From the NCBI RefSeq assembly GCF_013368755.1, contig NC_049562.1:3658001-3722000 (forward strand): DNA of 64,000 nt. The letters run 5' to 3'. The stretch is from Talaromyces rugulosus. Its lineage: Eukaryota > Ascomycota > Eurotiomycetes > Eurotiales > Trichocomaceae. A program made the translations under genes and the position numbers. Positions 33,991-44,548 of this stretch are shown here, in pieces. Position 1 is the stretch's first letter. Every line of letters begins with the position of its first letter. The notes below the pieces were generated by a model, which saw nothing but the letters and a program-made list of their open reading frames with translations, had not been told where the DNA came from and searched no databases.

Positions 33991-35265
33991 ATGCAAGTGC
34001 TGACGCGGCCTACCTGGGCCATCGCCTTCAGCATCTTCTCCATCTCTTTCACGCAAGTTGCTCACGCTGCATCATCATCAAGTCCACATACCCCGAAGAC
34101 TACGGAGATACCATGCACTGTCCAGTCGTCAACCACGGGCGCGTACTTTGACCTTAACCCAATCGCCATTGCGCCTCCGGAATTGAAGGATGGTAGAAAA
34201 ATACACAAGAGTGATCGGGACGAGAGCTGGCAAGCCCAGGGCCATGATTACGGCGCAAACTTTACATTGAACATATGCAAACCAGTTATTGAGAACATTC
34301 AGGATGTGGTTGGGGTTGACGATTCACGATGGCAGAATGTCAGCGCTTACTATCAATACAATGACAAAATATATTCAATCGGGTAAGTCCGGGGGAGTCG
34401 TTCAATTGTCTTGCGCGCAACTAATTCTCGAGCAGCGAACAGGCTTCTGAACCTGTTTTCCGTGGTCGACGATTGGTCCTGAATTATACGAATGGCTCGC
34501 CTTGCCCCAGCTCCCCAGTTTCACAACTCGACTTGGGTGTCTTCGAGGATGATGGCTTGGAAGAAAACAGTTATAGCCCAGACAAGGATGCCTATTTCTC
34601 AAGAGATACTGAGACAACAAGGAAAAAGTCGACTATCATATCTTTCCTATGCGACCGCGAGGCTCCTAGTGCACAGGCCATAGTTTCATTTGTTGGTAGC
34701 ATGGATTCTTGCACATATTTCTTTGAGGCCAGAAGCGCCGCCGCTTGCGGAGGAGTCGCTATGGCACCAGAAGGTGGTCTAGGACCAGGTGGCGTCTTTG
34801 GCGTGATGTGAGTGACTTAAACTGCCTGGGCGCTTGATGATTTACTAATGTCAAGATATAGTGCTTTGATCGCTGTTATAGTTTATATCGTTGGAGGCTG
34901 CGCCTACCAACGCACCGTCTTGCACCAGCGTGGCTGGAGGCAATTTCCCAATTACAGCATGTGGTCTGAATTGCTAGGATTCTTTGGCGTAAGTCGGAAG
35001 TAGTCGCTCTTTGGGAGATTTATGAAATACTTACGGGTTTTTTTATCGCAAAAAAAAGGACTTTTTCGTCATTATATTCTCCTCCTTGACTCGTTGCTTC
35101 ACCAGGAAGGACACCTCAACTAGCTACTCCCGACTCGATGGATCCAGCCAACGCAATGGCCTAATCGGCGCAATTGGTGGCCGTGGTGCGGGCAATCGGG
35201 CCAGCAGAGATGTTGATGCTGAGAACCGATTGATAGATCAGTTGGATGAGGAGTGGAACGATTAA
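33991..35265 (+). CDS. MRH-domain type I membrane protein (Mrl1/Atg27-like sorting receptor)
   Basis: Exons are 33991-34382, 34436-34807, 34862-34988 and 35059-35265, giving 365 residues. Layout: signal peptide (MQVLTRPTWAIAFSIFSIS), a luminal domain with evenly spaced cysteines (IPCTVQ, LNICKPV, GSPCPSS, ISFLCDR, DSCTYFFEARSAAAC) typical of mannose-6-phosphate receptor homology domains, one transmembrane segment formed across exons 2-3 (GVFGVIALIAVIVYIVGGC), and a cytosolic tail with YQRTVLHQRGWRQFPNYSMW and a final acidic DQLDEEWND. The QFPNYSMW motif is common to fungal Golgi/endosome cycling receptors of the Mrl1/Atg27 group. Which member it is cannot be fixed here. The last intron ends in an A-rich tract before AAG. 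Confidence 0.88.
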
Positions 35266-36274
35266 TTGTTGTGATATTGTCCTTGTTTGTTTTTTCTCTC
35301 TGATTTTGTTATGTGGTACTTCTGAATTGGCATTTGGCGATTGTTTTCATTCAGCTACAAACTCAGTAATGGACCTCTTAAAAGGCACCGGAGTAAATTA
35401 TCAATACCCTCCTCATTTTATTGGGACGTATGATTAATCTACAATTGTTGATGATTTTGACGAAGTACTGCCAAGGAGTTGGCGGTGAAGCATATATATT
35501 TAACGTCCGTGCGGCCCGTTAAAAAAACAATGTCATTCATCTTCAGTAGCAGGAATTTCTTTTTTTAAAAAAAAAAAGATTGAAGGTAACATATTATAAA
35601 AGTTCGGATGTACAAAGTAAAAACACAAAAAGATTTGCATCATCCGTGAATCGAACACGGGCCTCGTCGATGGCAACGACGAATTCTACCACTAGACCAA
35701 TGATGCCAGGTGAGTTGTAAGCCCAATATTGTTTTCGATACTTATGGTAATAGTAACAAAGTACAGCGGTTTCGATATTTGTTTGATGACTAGGAGGTGG
35801 CTCAAAGTCACGGAGAATCGCCATGGGAAAACCAATGTTACATAATTACTAATCAGCAATTATATTAAATGTGAAACTGATATCAATGAGCATCGCTTGA
35901 TTGTACACACTGAAAATAGTACATTGCATTCACTCACCATCTGTTAGGACTGGAGGGATATATATACCTGCAACGCGAGACACCAGTTTGATATACGTCC
36001 AACCTCGGCGGCTTTGGAACATTGAAACATTGACATCCAAAGGGTTCAAATGCAATATTCAATGCTACAAGTTAGTACCAGCGAGAATCAAATGTCCCCC
36101 GTTCTCGATATTCCATGTACATGGTCTTTTGGTGCAGCGGCTGAGACTTCCTAGTACTTCAACTATATCCCAGCGCAAATACTGACAGAGGCAGATGTAC
36201 GTAGGAAGACTGGCAAGTATGCACAGACCCAAATGGTTATTTAAATTGGATTATATATATTATATACAAGCAGA
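35266..36274. other. Intergenic around the tRNA gene
   Basis: Apart from tRNA-Gly I see nothing coding. It contains A-rich and T-rich tracts near 35560-35580 and the 3' ends of the MRH gene and the Zn2Cys6 regulator. Confidence 0.45.
35636..35706 (-). tRNA. tRNA-Gly (anticodon GCC)
   Basis: 71 nt, no intron. Read on the minus strand, the acceptor stem GCATCAT pairs perfectly with ATGATGC followed by discriminator A. The D arm is TGGTCTAGTGGTA. The anticodon stem CGTCG/CGACG encloses loop TTGCCAT, giving anticodon GCC (glycine GGC/GGU codons). The T arm CCGTG-TTCGATT-CACGG is perfect. CCA is not encoded, as expected for a eukaryotic nuclear tRNA. Internal A and B box positions look normal. 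A run of T downstream on the sense strand, expected as a Pol III stop, appears near 35624-35629. Confidence 0.96.
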
Positions 36275-39200
36275 TCATGTCGTCGGCCCCTGATTCCTCA
36301 TGTCCGACATACCCAAATCAAACGTATTCAACACGTTACCAGCACCGCCCAGGTCAGTGGCCGGTGGATTTTGCAATTGACCTGCGATATCACCCCCCAT
36401 ACCGCCGCCAAGGGGTTCGAGGTTAAAGGGTAAGAACCAGGCACTCGGCTGATGGAATTCTCCCGTGCCGGCTGGAGCAAAAGGGTCGGTCCAGACTGCG
36501 GAAGATTCATTGTTATTATTATTATTTCCACCGGGCTGGTTCTCGGCATTTTGTAGCCCTAGGTGGCCAGAGGCCACCGCAGATGGGTTGATTCCAGAAT
36601 ACGACCCGTAGACAAAGTGCCGATCGAGTTGAGGTATCTGATCGGACGTCATTCCAAAATCGAAGGCCGGTTGGTCAAAAACATCGGCGGGTGTCTGGAA
36701 TAAACCAGCATCGCCAAAGTCTGCATAATTTATCCCAGAGTTGATCATAGCCGGTGCGTTCGCCGCTGACAAGTCCATCACCGGCTGGTTCTGTGATTGT
36801 GTAGTGAAGCCTGTTCTTGTCGACTGTGGTAAGGATGGAAGAGACGATGATGCTGTGTGGTTATTTGATTTTTTCCGTTGTTTCCGTGGCTCAATGGTCG
36901 CCTGGCTAGGCGATAGACTGGCAAAAAATTCCTCTACACTTTGTAGGTTAGGCCGCTGGCCCATGACGGCGTCATCACCAGTCTCATTCGTACTGGTTGT
37001 GTCGGGATCTTCCCAGTGCATTCTGGAGACTCCATGGGGATATTTATCAAACCAATCCCCATACTGAAACATGGATTGAGTCTCCTTCGAAGATGCAGAT
37101 GTATTCGGCATGGGGCCCCGAATAGCAGCATCTGCGAATTGCCGATATCGATCTTTGGCACTTTCAACCATGTAATGAAACATACCCCAATATCGTTTCA
37201 TTTGATTGAGATAGCGGTAAGTGTGGCGTAAATTTTCCTTGGAACGTGCTTCCAGCTGTGCATTTTTCGAAAAGATGCCCCAGATATGTACGGTGCTGGC
37301 CGAGTATGCACAATAGCCTGCAAACGGAACAGTCAGTGAGTGACCGTTTGCTTGATCAATCAACGAGGATATATGATGTGCTGCTTCCACTGCAGCCTTG
37401 CCGGCGTCACTCAAAAAGGTCATCGGCATACCTTTTGGCGGACGGCCTCCTGGAGCCAGAGGTATGGCGAACTGGTTCAAAAAGAGAATGTTTTGATGAA
37501 TGATGATGTGTAAAAATATAAATTGGTTAGCCACTTTTTCCGCTGCGTGGTCTTGAAGATTTTCATTGTTGAATACGAGGGATTTTGGCAAAGAAGAGGC
37601 AAAATCTTCAATTTCTTTTTTCAGCCTCATGTAGCCGGAGTTAGGGTCCCATAGAGGGTATGGGTCCTTCCTTTTCCCTCCCAAATTGAGGTAATCAACA
37701 ATATGGCCCCATATAATGATTGTTCGAATTATATAACCCGAAACTCCCATGTTAACTTTCGGGTCGGAAAGCTGACCTTGGCCCTCTGGCACGGGATTGG
37801 GTACGTCGCCGCTTAGGTCTTCTGTTGGACCTGGAATCTCCATCAAGAAGTGTGACTCCTTAACTGGAAGCTGTATTTGAATAAACTTTTCGTTACCGAT
37901 TGGGGGGCGTTGGCTTCCGGATGAGTTGTACCTGTCCATCAGAAAACATGCCCACATCGTGCGCCTCCGTATCTCCCGATCGGTAAAACTCAGTTCAGAT
38001 GATTTGGCGCTATGGCTAAGCGGATCATGGTCGACTTCTCGATGGAGCTGCAAAGCGTAGGCCATCCTTAGAGCCTGGCCGCCGAATGACCAGCTTCGAC
38101 CGCCGTGGCAGGTGCCAAATTCGTGGAGTCCAAGGAGGAGAAAGACGGTTAGAATGGTAATGTTGGGTTCATCGTGGCGTTTCATTGCTATAGTTGCGGC
38201 GGGGCTGGCCCAGTTTTCTCCCCTCAAAAAGGCCGGCTCTGAATTGATTTGAGGATGGGTCGAGAATCGCGCAGAGACAGCGCAAACGGCCAATATGACG
38301 ACCGGCGGGATTGCCCCGGTTTTTAGCTTTCGCATAAAGCTTGGTTTATGCAGCAAGAGGTACGACTGGCCATAAACACAGTCAAAAAAGACCTCAGAAA
38401 GGTGTTCCTGGATTTCCAGAGAAGGGAGAAACTCGGCACCCTCGGTGAGCAATCCTGTCCCTTCTAGAGACTTTCCTTCTCGACTGAGGGGGAAGGCATC
38501 GGGCACAGTGACATTCCCCGAGTGACTCATCCATGCATTTAATTCAGAAGTAAAAGCCTCGTCCGCCGATCTTTTCTTTTGGGCTGCCCTTGACGCCGGC
38601 TTTGTCTGGCCTTGGGGTGTCGGTTTAACCTGGCTTCGGCCAATGGCCGTCATGTCTCTCGTTTCTCCGGCCGGAATCACCTTGATGACGCGCTCCTCCA
38701 TTCTCTTGAGTCGCTTGTCCAACATTGCCATGTAGTCTGTTCGTGGAGCGGCCTTGCGCGTGGTGACCTTGTACACACATGGTATCCGCGATTTGGAGCA
38801 GTGCTTGCAAGCGGGTTTCTCGCCCGAGCATCGAATTTTCTTCCTCCGACACGCAATGCATGCGAGCGGCAGTCGTTTCCTTTCCTTGCCCGCCTTGGTT
38901 TTCATATCACTCCAGGCCGGTTTGTCATGGTCATGGTCATTGCCGTGCTGTCCGGAGCCATTGTTGTTGTTGTTGTCGTTGTGGGATTTTCCCATGGGAG
39001 CATGTTCGCCTCCTCCATATGAAATCTCTTGGTCGCGCGAGCTTGTCTGGCTCAGATTATCGTCATCGAAGCTGCCAATAGCCTGGTCGTATGTAGAACG
39101 CAGGCCGGCAGCCTGCGGTTCGGTCGCCATCAAGCCAGTCGCTGAGGGGAGGAGTCTAGGCGCATGCGCATGTGCTGCATGTGCGGGAGGAGGAGGAGGA

Positions 39201-39490
39201 GCTGAGCCGTAGCTACAGGCCGACGCATCGTTTGCGCCGACTGGAGTGAGGGGAGGCGTGTTTCTACCCGTGCGATCAGACGTAGTCGGTGCCGTGTGAA
39301 AAGGCAGGGCGCAATATTGGTGAAGGTGAGGATGAGGATGAGGATGAGGATGAGGATGAGTAGCCGTCGCAAATGCCGGTTGGGACTGGCTCTTGGACGC
39401 TGGCGGAATGTTCGGCGTGGAGAACGGTCCACCCGAAAGGGAAGGATTTGCGGAGAAGTCGCCAGCCTTGGCATGCGCTCTCGCGTCCAT
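36275..39490 (-). CDS. Zn(II)2Cys6 fungal transcription regulator, 1071 residues
   Basis: Single exon. Residues 1-200 are low complexity, with a His-Pro run at about 45-55 and an Asn/Asp/His-rich patch. The binuclear zinc cluster is CIACRRKKIRCSGEKPACKHCSKSRIPC at residues 211-238, with all six cysteines and CX2CX6C spacing, followed by a coiled-coil linker (YMAMLDKRLKRMEERV). The fungal-specific regulatory domain (PF04082 type) covers about 350-700: FFDCVYGQSYLLLHKPSF, ILAVCAVSARFSTHP, LLLGLHEFGTCHGGRSW, ALQLHREVDHDPL and RRRTMWACFLMDRY. The C-terminal 250 residues are Gln/Asn/Pro-rich, an activation-domain-like composition. The target pathway cannot be assigned. Confidence 0.92.
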   Translation of the reverse strand: MDARAHAKAGDFSANPSLSGGPFSTPNIPPASKSQSQPAFATATHPHPHPHPHPHLHQYCALPFHTAPTTSDRTGRNTPPLTPVGANDASACSYGSAPPPPPAHAAHAHAPRLLPSATGLMATEPQAAGLRSTYDQAIGSFDDDNLSQTSSRDQEISYGGGEHAPMGKSHNDNNNNNGSGQHGNDHDHDKPAWSDMKTKAGKERKRLPLACIACRRKKIRCSGEKPACKHCSKSRIPCVYKVTTRKAAPRTDYMAMLDKRLKRMEERVIKVIPAGETRDMTAIGRSQVKPTPQGQTKPASRAAQKKRSADEAFTSELNAWMSHSGNVTVPDAFPLSREGKSLEGTGLLTEGAEFLPSLEIQEHLSEVFFDCVYGQSYLLLHKPSFMRKLKTGAIPPVVILAVCAVSARFSTHPQINSEPAFLRGENWASPAATIAMKRHDEPNITILTVFLLLGLHEFGTCHGGRSWSFGGQALRMAYALQLHREVDHDPLSHSAKSSELSFTDREIRRRTMWACFLMDRYNSSGSQRPPIGNEKFIQIQLPVKESHFLMEIPGPTEDLSGDVPNPVPEGQGQLSDPKVNMGVSGYIIRTIIIWGHIVDYLNLGGKRKDPYPLWDPNSGYMRLKKEIEDFASSLPKSLVFNNENLQDHAAEKVANQFIFLHIIIHQNILFLNQFAIPLAPGGRPPKGMPMTFLSDAGKAAVEAAHHISSLIDQANGHSLTVPFAGYCAYSASTVHIWGIFSKNAQLEARSKENLRHTYRYLNQMKRYWGMFHYMVESAKDRYRQFADAAIRGPMPNTSASSKETQSMFQYGDWFDKYPHGVSRMHWEDPDTTSTNETGDDAVMGQRPNLQSVEEFFASLSPSQATIEPRKQRKKSNNHTASSSLPSLPQSTRTGFTTQSQNQPVMDLSAANAPAMINSGINYADFGDAGLFQTPADVFDQPAFDFGMTSDQIPQLDRHFVYGSYSGINPSAVASGHLGLQNAENQPGGNNNNNNESSAVWTDPFAPAGTGEFHQPSAWFLPFNLEPLGGGMGGDIAGQLQNPPATDLGGAGNVLNTFDLGMSDMRNQGPTT
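39328..39360. repeat. Hexamer microsatellite GAGGAT x5.5, coding for His-Pro run
   Basis: Tandem GAGGAT on the plus strand, which reads as CAT/CAC-CC codons (His-Pro) in the minus-strand regulator gene. Unit length six keeps the frame when copies change. Confidence 0.95.
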
Positions 39491-41035
39491 GTTGTCTGGG
39501 GAGTAGTATTAACTGAAGGCTGGGAGAAATTCCATTGATAATAATGTTTGCTATTTTTGTTTTTGTTTTTTGTTTTTTTTTTAAAAAAAGAAAAGACTAG
39601 TCCCATGACCATCTGGCTGTCGAGATTTGTGGCCAAAGCTTCAACCTTGGCTTACTTAGTACTACGTATTATTATTATTACCTCTCGTAACCATGAGACT
39701 GGCTGGCGCTGAGGTTGACAAATCACTATCAAACATTTTCTGCCTAGACCGCTAACCAGACGTTTTTGGAATTGACCTTGTCCATGAAAAGAGCATAAAA
39801 AGTCCTGTTGTATACCTCCGTCTTGGCGCCTACTATCGGCCTCGGTTTGTGAGCCTGGACCATGTACTATGTTGTTTGAACAATAAAAGTATTATTTGAG
39901 AATAACATTGTACAAGATCGACTCGCCCCGATCCTCGCAACTCATCGTCCCAATTCTCGATTCTCCTCGAGCGGGGTCTGTGCGGTGCGGGGAAAATAGG
40001 TAAAAAAAAGAGGATTGGAGAAAGACGGAGCTAGGATCCACACGGCCTCTGTGAATGGTCGCCAGCAAAAATACGTATATGCAGAATTAAATACGTAGTC
40101 TAATAATTAAACATATTATTATTATTGTGCGTGGACTTATTTAGCCTGAGAGTATTGGATACTTTACAATGTAGTAATGGATACCCGAGGCAGCGAATGA
40201 GGCATCCCGCATAACCAAGCAAATTGCCCGAAAGGGTAATGCTGTTGTTCGTAGAGGATTGAGACAGAATAGACTCTTTATTGGCTAGATCTGGGGGAGT
40301 TACTTATGGATATAGTAATATTAAACGCTAGAACTATAATTGTGGTATTTCTATGGTTGAATTGATTGCATCATAGACACGAAATCGCCGTTGCTGCCAT
40401 ATACGCGCCGGAAATGGTATCGCGCATTGTCTACCCACAAAAGAGGTCGGGGTTTAGTCTTTCTAAGTTAGCCATAAGGCTCATTTCGGGTCGTCTCTAT
40501 CATAGTCCTCCTGCAATAGAGAGGAAATCGTCACGTTCTTTGGATGCACGTGACCTCTATAGACATACGACGACGCGACTTGTTAATCGATACGACGCTC
40601 AAACAGAATAAACATGTTGTTCATGAGATTGACAGATAGGACGAGAAGAAACTGTTCGTAAATACGGTTTTATCTCCGTGACTCGAATAATTGTAGGTAC
40701 ATGGCGCGCAACCGGGAGGAAATAGTTCAAATGTGAATGACTTGATTAGACTATGATCAGAGTTGTGCAGTATCAAGGCAGCATTATTTTATACTTGTGT
40801 GCGCTGTTGCTATTTTAAATGTCGTGGATTGTGCGTGTTGTTTTTGTTAATGCAATTAGAATGCGCTTAACTCCGTGGTAACCCCGTCTACAACATAGTG
40901 TATAGATATGGAGACAGTTTGTCGCTCTGGGATAGGGGTTACTATATAATTCTCATATTCCAGATGTTAATTATTGCTTAAAAATCAATTACCTAATTGG
41001 AAGATTTGCAAAATAACATCAATTGATTCGTCTCA
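39491..41035. other. Intergenic, 1.5 kb
   Basis: No gene supported. The left part should be the promoter of the Zn2Cys6 regulator and includes A/T runs near 39565-39595 and a TTA microsatellite at 39668-39680. The frame at 40366-40611 is short and has no family look. The right part is the SDR gene promoter. Confidence 0.45.
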
Positions 41036-41872
41036 ATGGCCGCAAAGCAGATAATCACACTCATCACCGGTACGCTTTTAGGGCTAACTAACCAATTGCT
41101 GCGAGCAACATTGAAACAACAAACCATGCTAATGACTCATTCATTCTTAGGCGCCAACCAGGGCGTCGGCTTCGAAGCCGCCAAAAACCTAGTCCTCAGC
41201 TCTACCTCACACCATGTCATAATCGGCAGCCGAGATGCCAGCAGAGGCAGCCAAGCTGTCTCCGACCTGCAGTCTCTGCCAAACATCAAGGGCTCCCTGG
41301 AGACAATCCAAATCGACGTGACCGACGACAAATCCGTCGACGCAGCTGCCGAGAAAGTCGCGACAAAGTACGGCCATCTTGATGTGCTGGTCAACAATGC
41401 CGGCGTCAACAATATGAACCCAAACCTGCGAGAGAGCATGCGCGTCATTCTTGCTACCAATCTGGTCGGCGTGGCCAGTGTCACCGAAGCCTTTCTGCCC
41501 TTGCTCAAGAAATCGGACGAGCCGCGTTTGGTGCTTGTGAGCTCGAGTGTGGGTTCGATCACGCATGCGTCCGACAAGACTTCTCGGTATTGTAGTCCTG
41601 CGGGCACGCCTTATCGATGTAGTAAAGCCGGAGTGAATATGATGGTGGCGCAGTATGGTCATGCAGTGAGTGCGCAAGGAAAGAGTTTCAAGGCGTTTGG
41701 CGCAGATCCAGGGTTGAACGCAACCAATTTGATGGGTGATGCGGACTCGCTCCGGGCTCGAGGGGCCGTGGAGCCCCATGTCGGTGGCGGAGTTATTGCT
41801 TCCATTGTCAAGGGCGAAAGAGACGCAGACGTTGGAAAACTATGTAGTCTCACTGGTGTTGTGCCATGGTAA
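41036..41872 (+). CDS. Short-chain dehydrogenase/reductase
   Basis: NAD(P)H-dependent Rossmann-fold oxidoreductase. Exons are 41036-41069 and 41151-41872, giving 251 residues. The intron (GTACGC...TTCTTAG, 81 bp) splits the cofactor motif: splicing yields ITGANQGVGFEAAKNL, the classical TGxxxGxG. Other motifs: DVTDD, LVNNAG, the catalytic Ser in LVSSSVGS and YRCSKAG as YxxxK. The C-terminal region is short. The intron length is a multiple of three and has no in-frame stop, so an unspliced transcript would still be open but would break the cofactor loop. Substrate unknown. Confidence 0.92.
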   Translation: MAAKQIITLITGTLLGLTNQLLRATLKQQTMLMTHSFLGANQGVGFEAAKNLVLSSTSHHVIIGSRDASRGSQAVSDLQSLPNIKGSLETIQIDVTDDKSVDAAAEKVATKYGHLDVLVNNAGVNNMNPNLRESMRVILATNLVGVASVTEAFLPLLKKSDEPRLVLVSSSVGSITHASDKTSRYCSPAGTPYRCSKAGVNMMVAQYGHAVSAQGKSFKAFGADPGLNATNLMGDADSLRARGAVEPHVGGGVIASIVKGERDADVGKLCSLTGVVPW

Positions 41873-42128
41873 AAAGAGGTGTTTCAATGTTGCCGAATTA
41901 TCGCATTTGCCGGAATATCATAACGTGTTTGGTATATTTACATGATTCCATTTTTTTTCTCCTATCCCATTCACATGTCCCCTTGAAAATTCCCTTTCAC
42001 TTATTCTTAGTTTCGTATCTCTGTTTCAATTACTTGTTTTTACCTGTCTAATTATTGTCTTTCGCAGAAGAGTGCACATGACTCTAGCCGCGAAGGAGTT
42101 CGATCAAAGCCATGAGACAGTCCAGCGT

Positions 42129-43033
42129 CTATAGGCTTTTGAGGCGGCCACCCTTGGGCAGACGAGGAGCTGCAGCTTCCAGTGCGTATACAATCTCGCC
42201 TCCGAGAACATAGATCATATATGCTGGAAAGATAATCCAAAGACCACTATGAAGGGAAAAAATGTTAGCAATGTCTTTAATTATAGCCGGGTTTGTCTCC
42301 TACTTTGGAATGATCCACAGGAAAACCAAATTGGATACACTGTTGTGGCCGATGTTCGTGAAACCAGAGAATAGTTCGTTGAACCCTAGAGATCAGATCA
42401 GTTGCTGTACTTTAACGCTTCCAAGAACAAAGAACAAAGAAATCATGGGAACTGACAGTACAAGACAGTCTTGCTCAAGGTCATAACACTGGCGCTAAAG
42501 GCAATGAGCAGAGCGAGGCCACCGATGCGGCCAGGCACCACTTTCTCATCCAGGAGAAACCACGATAGTCCCTTCTTGACTCTCTTTGTCGAGGCGCGTC
42601 CCGTGTTGGTTGCGCTGGTGCCGTAGACATACACCACTGCCAGATAGCTAATATAGCCGATAGTTTCGATCACATTCAAAAGGGCCTGTGCGGCCGTAAA
42701 GCCGTTGCGGGCATTGAACGCGGGCCAGCCATAGATATAGTCCACAGTGCCGTACAGTGCGTAGGGGGTCCAGATGGGCGAGTGAAACTTCCCACCGGGC
42801 ATGCTATGCGGGCGCAAGAAGATGTAGCCCGAGTCCCAAATCACCAGAGGCACCGAGACCAACAGCCAAATCAGCACCAGAACCGAGGGCGTGTGCACGC
42901 CTTTGCGCGCATTGCTGGCCGGCGCTGGCGACGAGCGCACGACTGACCGCAAGGCGTCGGCTGGGGGGGACGCTGTACTGGACGGCGTCGCGGGAGAAGG
43001 AAACTCCCTGGGGTGTCCTCTGGTGCTCACCAT
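42129..43033 (-). CDS. Conserved fungal multispanning membrane protein, unknown function
   Basis: Exons are 43033-42457, 42385-42304 and 42246-42129, giving 258 residues. Splice sites are GTCAGT...CTAG and GTAGGA...ATAG. The N-terminal 45 residues are Ser/Pro-rich. Then come about five hydrophobic segments (VLVLIWLLVSVPLVIWDSGY, ALLNVIETIGYISYLAVVYVYG, GGLALLIAFSASVMTLSKTVLYW, NLVFLWIIPNGLWIIFPAYMIYVLGGEIV). Conserved-looking motifs include HSPIWTPYALYGTVDYIYGWPAFNARNGF and WFNELFSGFTNIGHNSVSN. The arrangement recalls EXPERA/EBP-like four- or five-helix ER proteins, but I cannot assign it. It ends close to the SDR gene, convergent. Confidence 0.85.
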
Positions 43034-43647
43034 GTTGGAAGAACGGCGGTCTGCGGAATGAAAATGTGATTATATCAAGGATAGGAAGCAAAAGCGTAGT
43101 CACATTGCACGGGTGAATACCAAGTAGTATTGTTGTTGTTGGCGGCGGGGGGGCCATCCGGGGCCGACAAAGCCATTCGCCGCGGTGACGTCGGCCGCCG
43201 CCTATTCCCTTTCCGGCCGGTGCTGGCGGCCTAAAGAGGCTAGCGGATGAGCGTCCTTCCTATTTCGGCCTGCCGCACGCTGTTGGGCCCAGGCAAATAC
43301 GCTCTCGCTCTCGCTTTCGGTCGTCTACAAAGGATGGACCGTCAGCTGATTGTCCAGTTGCTCAACCGCGGCGTCTTGAGGTATCTCAAAGCATCTAGAT
43401 CTGGACCTGAGTTGTGGCACCGGCCAAAGCTTCGCTCAAGCCTCTCTGTGGCTCAGCCTTAACCAAAAGAGGAACAGCGCTTGGCGCGCTTGCCAAAAAT
43501 CTTTGGGTCGCGAGGCAAACGACGAGAGGGGGGGGAAAAAGGCTTCATGAGCATGGGAAGAGAGCGATTGGACACCCCCGAATACATCGGACTCGTTGAC
43601 CAAAATGCTGCTGCCCTTCTGAGAGACCAGTGCAAGCCTCTGCCGAC
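43034..43647. promoter_or_regulatory. Divergent promoter region, membrane protein (-) / bZIP (+)
   Basis: 614 bp between divergent starts. GC-rich at 43140-43230, including a G run, with no supportable gene. Confidence 0.4.
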
Positions 43648-44548
43648 ATGAGTAGCCCAATCAACGATGAGGTTAGCACGCTTTGTTCTCCCAAGTCTCC
43701 TGATTAGTTATCGACTGACGGCCTCACAGAAATTAAATCGCCTCGCGCGAGTGCGGGAGAATCAGCGAAGGAGTCGAGCTAGAAAACAGCAGTATATCGA
43801 CGAGCTAGAGCAAAAGGTTGCAGCCTGCAATGCACAAGCACAGCAAAAGGATATCGAGCATCGCATGGCTTATCAGAAACTAGAGGCCGAAAATGCGAAT
43901 CTGCGCAGCTTGCTGAATCGAGTCGGGGTCGATAGTGGCTATATAGAGACCTATCTCAATCAGTGCTCGGTTCCTGAGACATCGAGGAAACTTGCGATTC
44001 CGGCACTGACGAAACCGCCATCCCAGCCTTCGTCAAGCCAGCATTCTCCTGCTGGGCCAGATACCCCGACACAATGCCAGCCGAGCTTGTTGCCAGCCAG
44101 GGAACCAGAATCTTGTTGTTCATCAGGTTCAAGCTGCGCTCCTGCAGCAAATTCTGCTTTGACATATCCAACGCCCGAGCAACCCACGACGTTGCTGCCT
44201 ATGCCTCCCGTGGCGACGGTAGCGACGGTAGCAACGCAGATGCCGAATGTGAGCGATGAATTTACACCAACCGATAATGGCTTGAGGTTGCCTCCAATAT
44301 CGTCCATATGCGATTGTGGACCGGGATCAAACATATTGTGGCCTAACGACGAGAACTCGCTCAGTTCGACCCTCTGTGGGATCGCAGAGGATCTGATAAA
44401 TCGATACAATATCCAAGGTGCAGATGTCAACTTGATCAAACAGAGGCTGTGGCCGGGATTTCGCAATAGCGGCCCGGAAGGGTGTCGAGTCGATAATAGC
44501 GTGCTGTTTGAGGTTCTGGACGAACTCAGTGGGAATATTCCGTCATGA
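43648..44548 (+). CDS. Fungal bZIP transcription factor
   Basis: Exons are 43648-43671 (eight codons) and 43730-44548, giving 280 residues; the intron is 58 bp with a CTGAC branch. The spliced N-terminus is MSSPINDEKLNRLARVRENQ. The basic region NRLARVRENQRRSRARKQQY (about residues 11-30) is followed by a leucine-zipper-like heptad (YIDELEQKVAACNAQAQQ, then YQKLEAENANLRSLLNRVG). The middle is Pro/Ser-rich. The C-terminus has a short conserved-looking module with cysteines (ICDCGPGSN) and LINRYNIQGADVNLIKQRLW, seen in a fungal-specific bZIP group of uncertain function. Without the first exon the start would be wrongly placed inside the intron. Confidence 0.9.
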
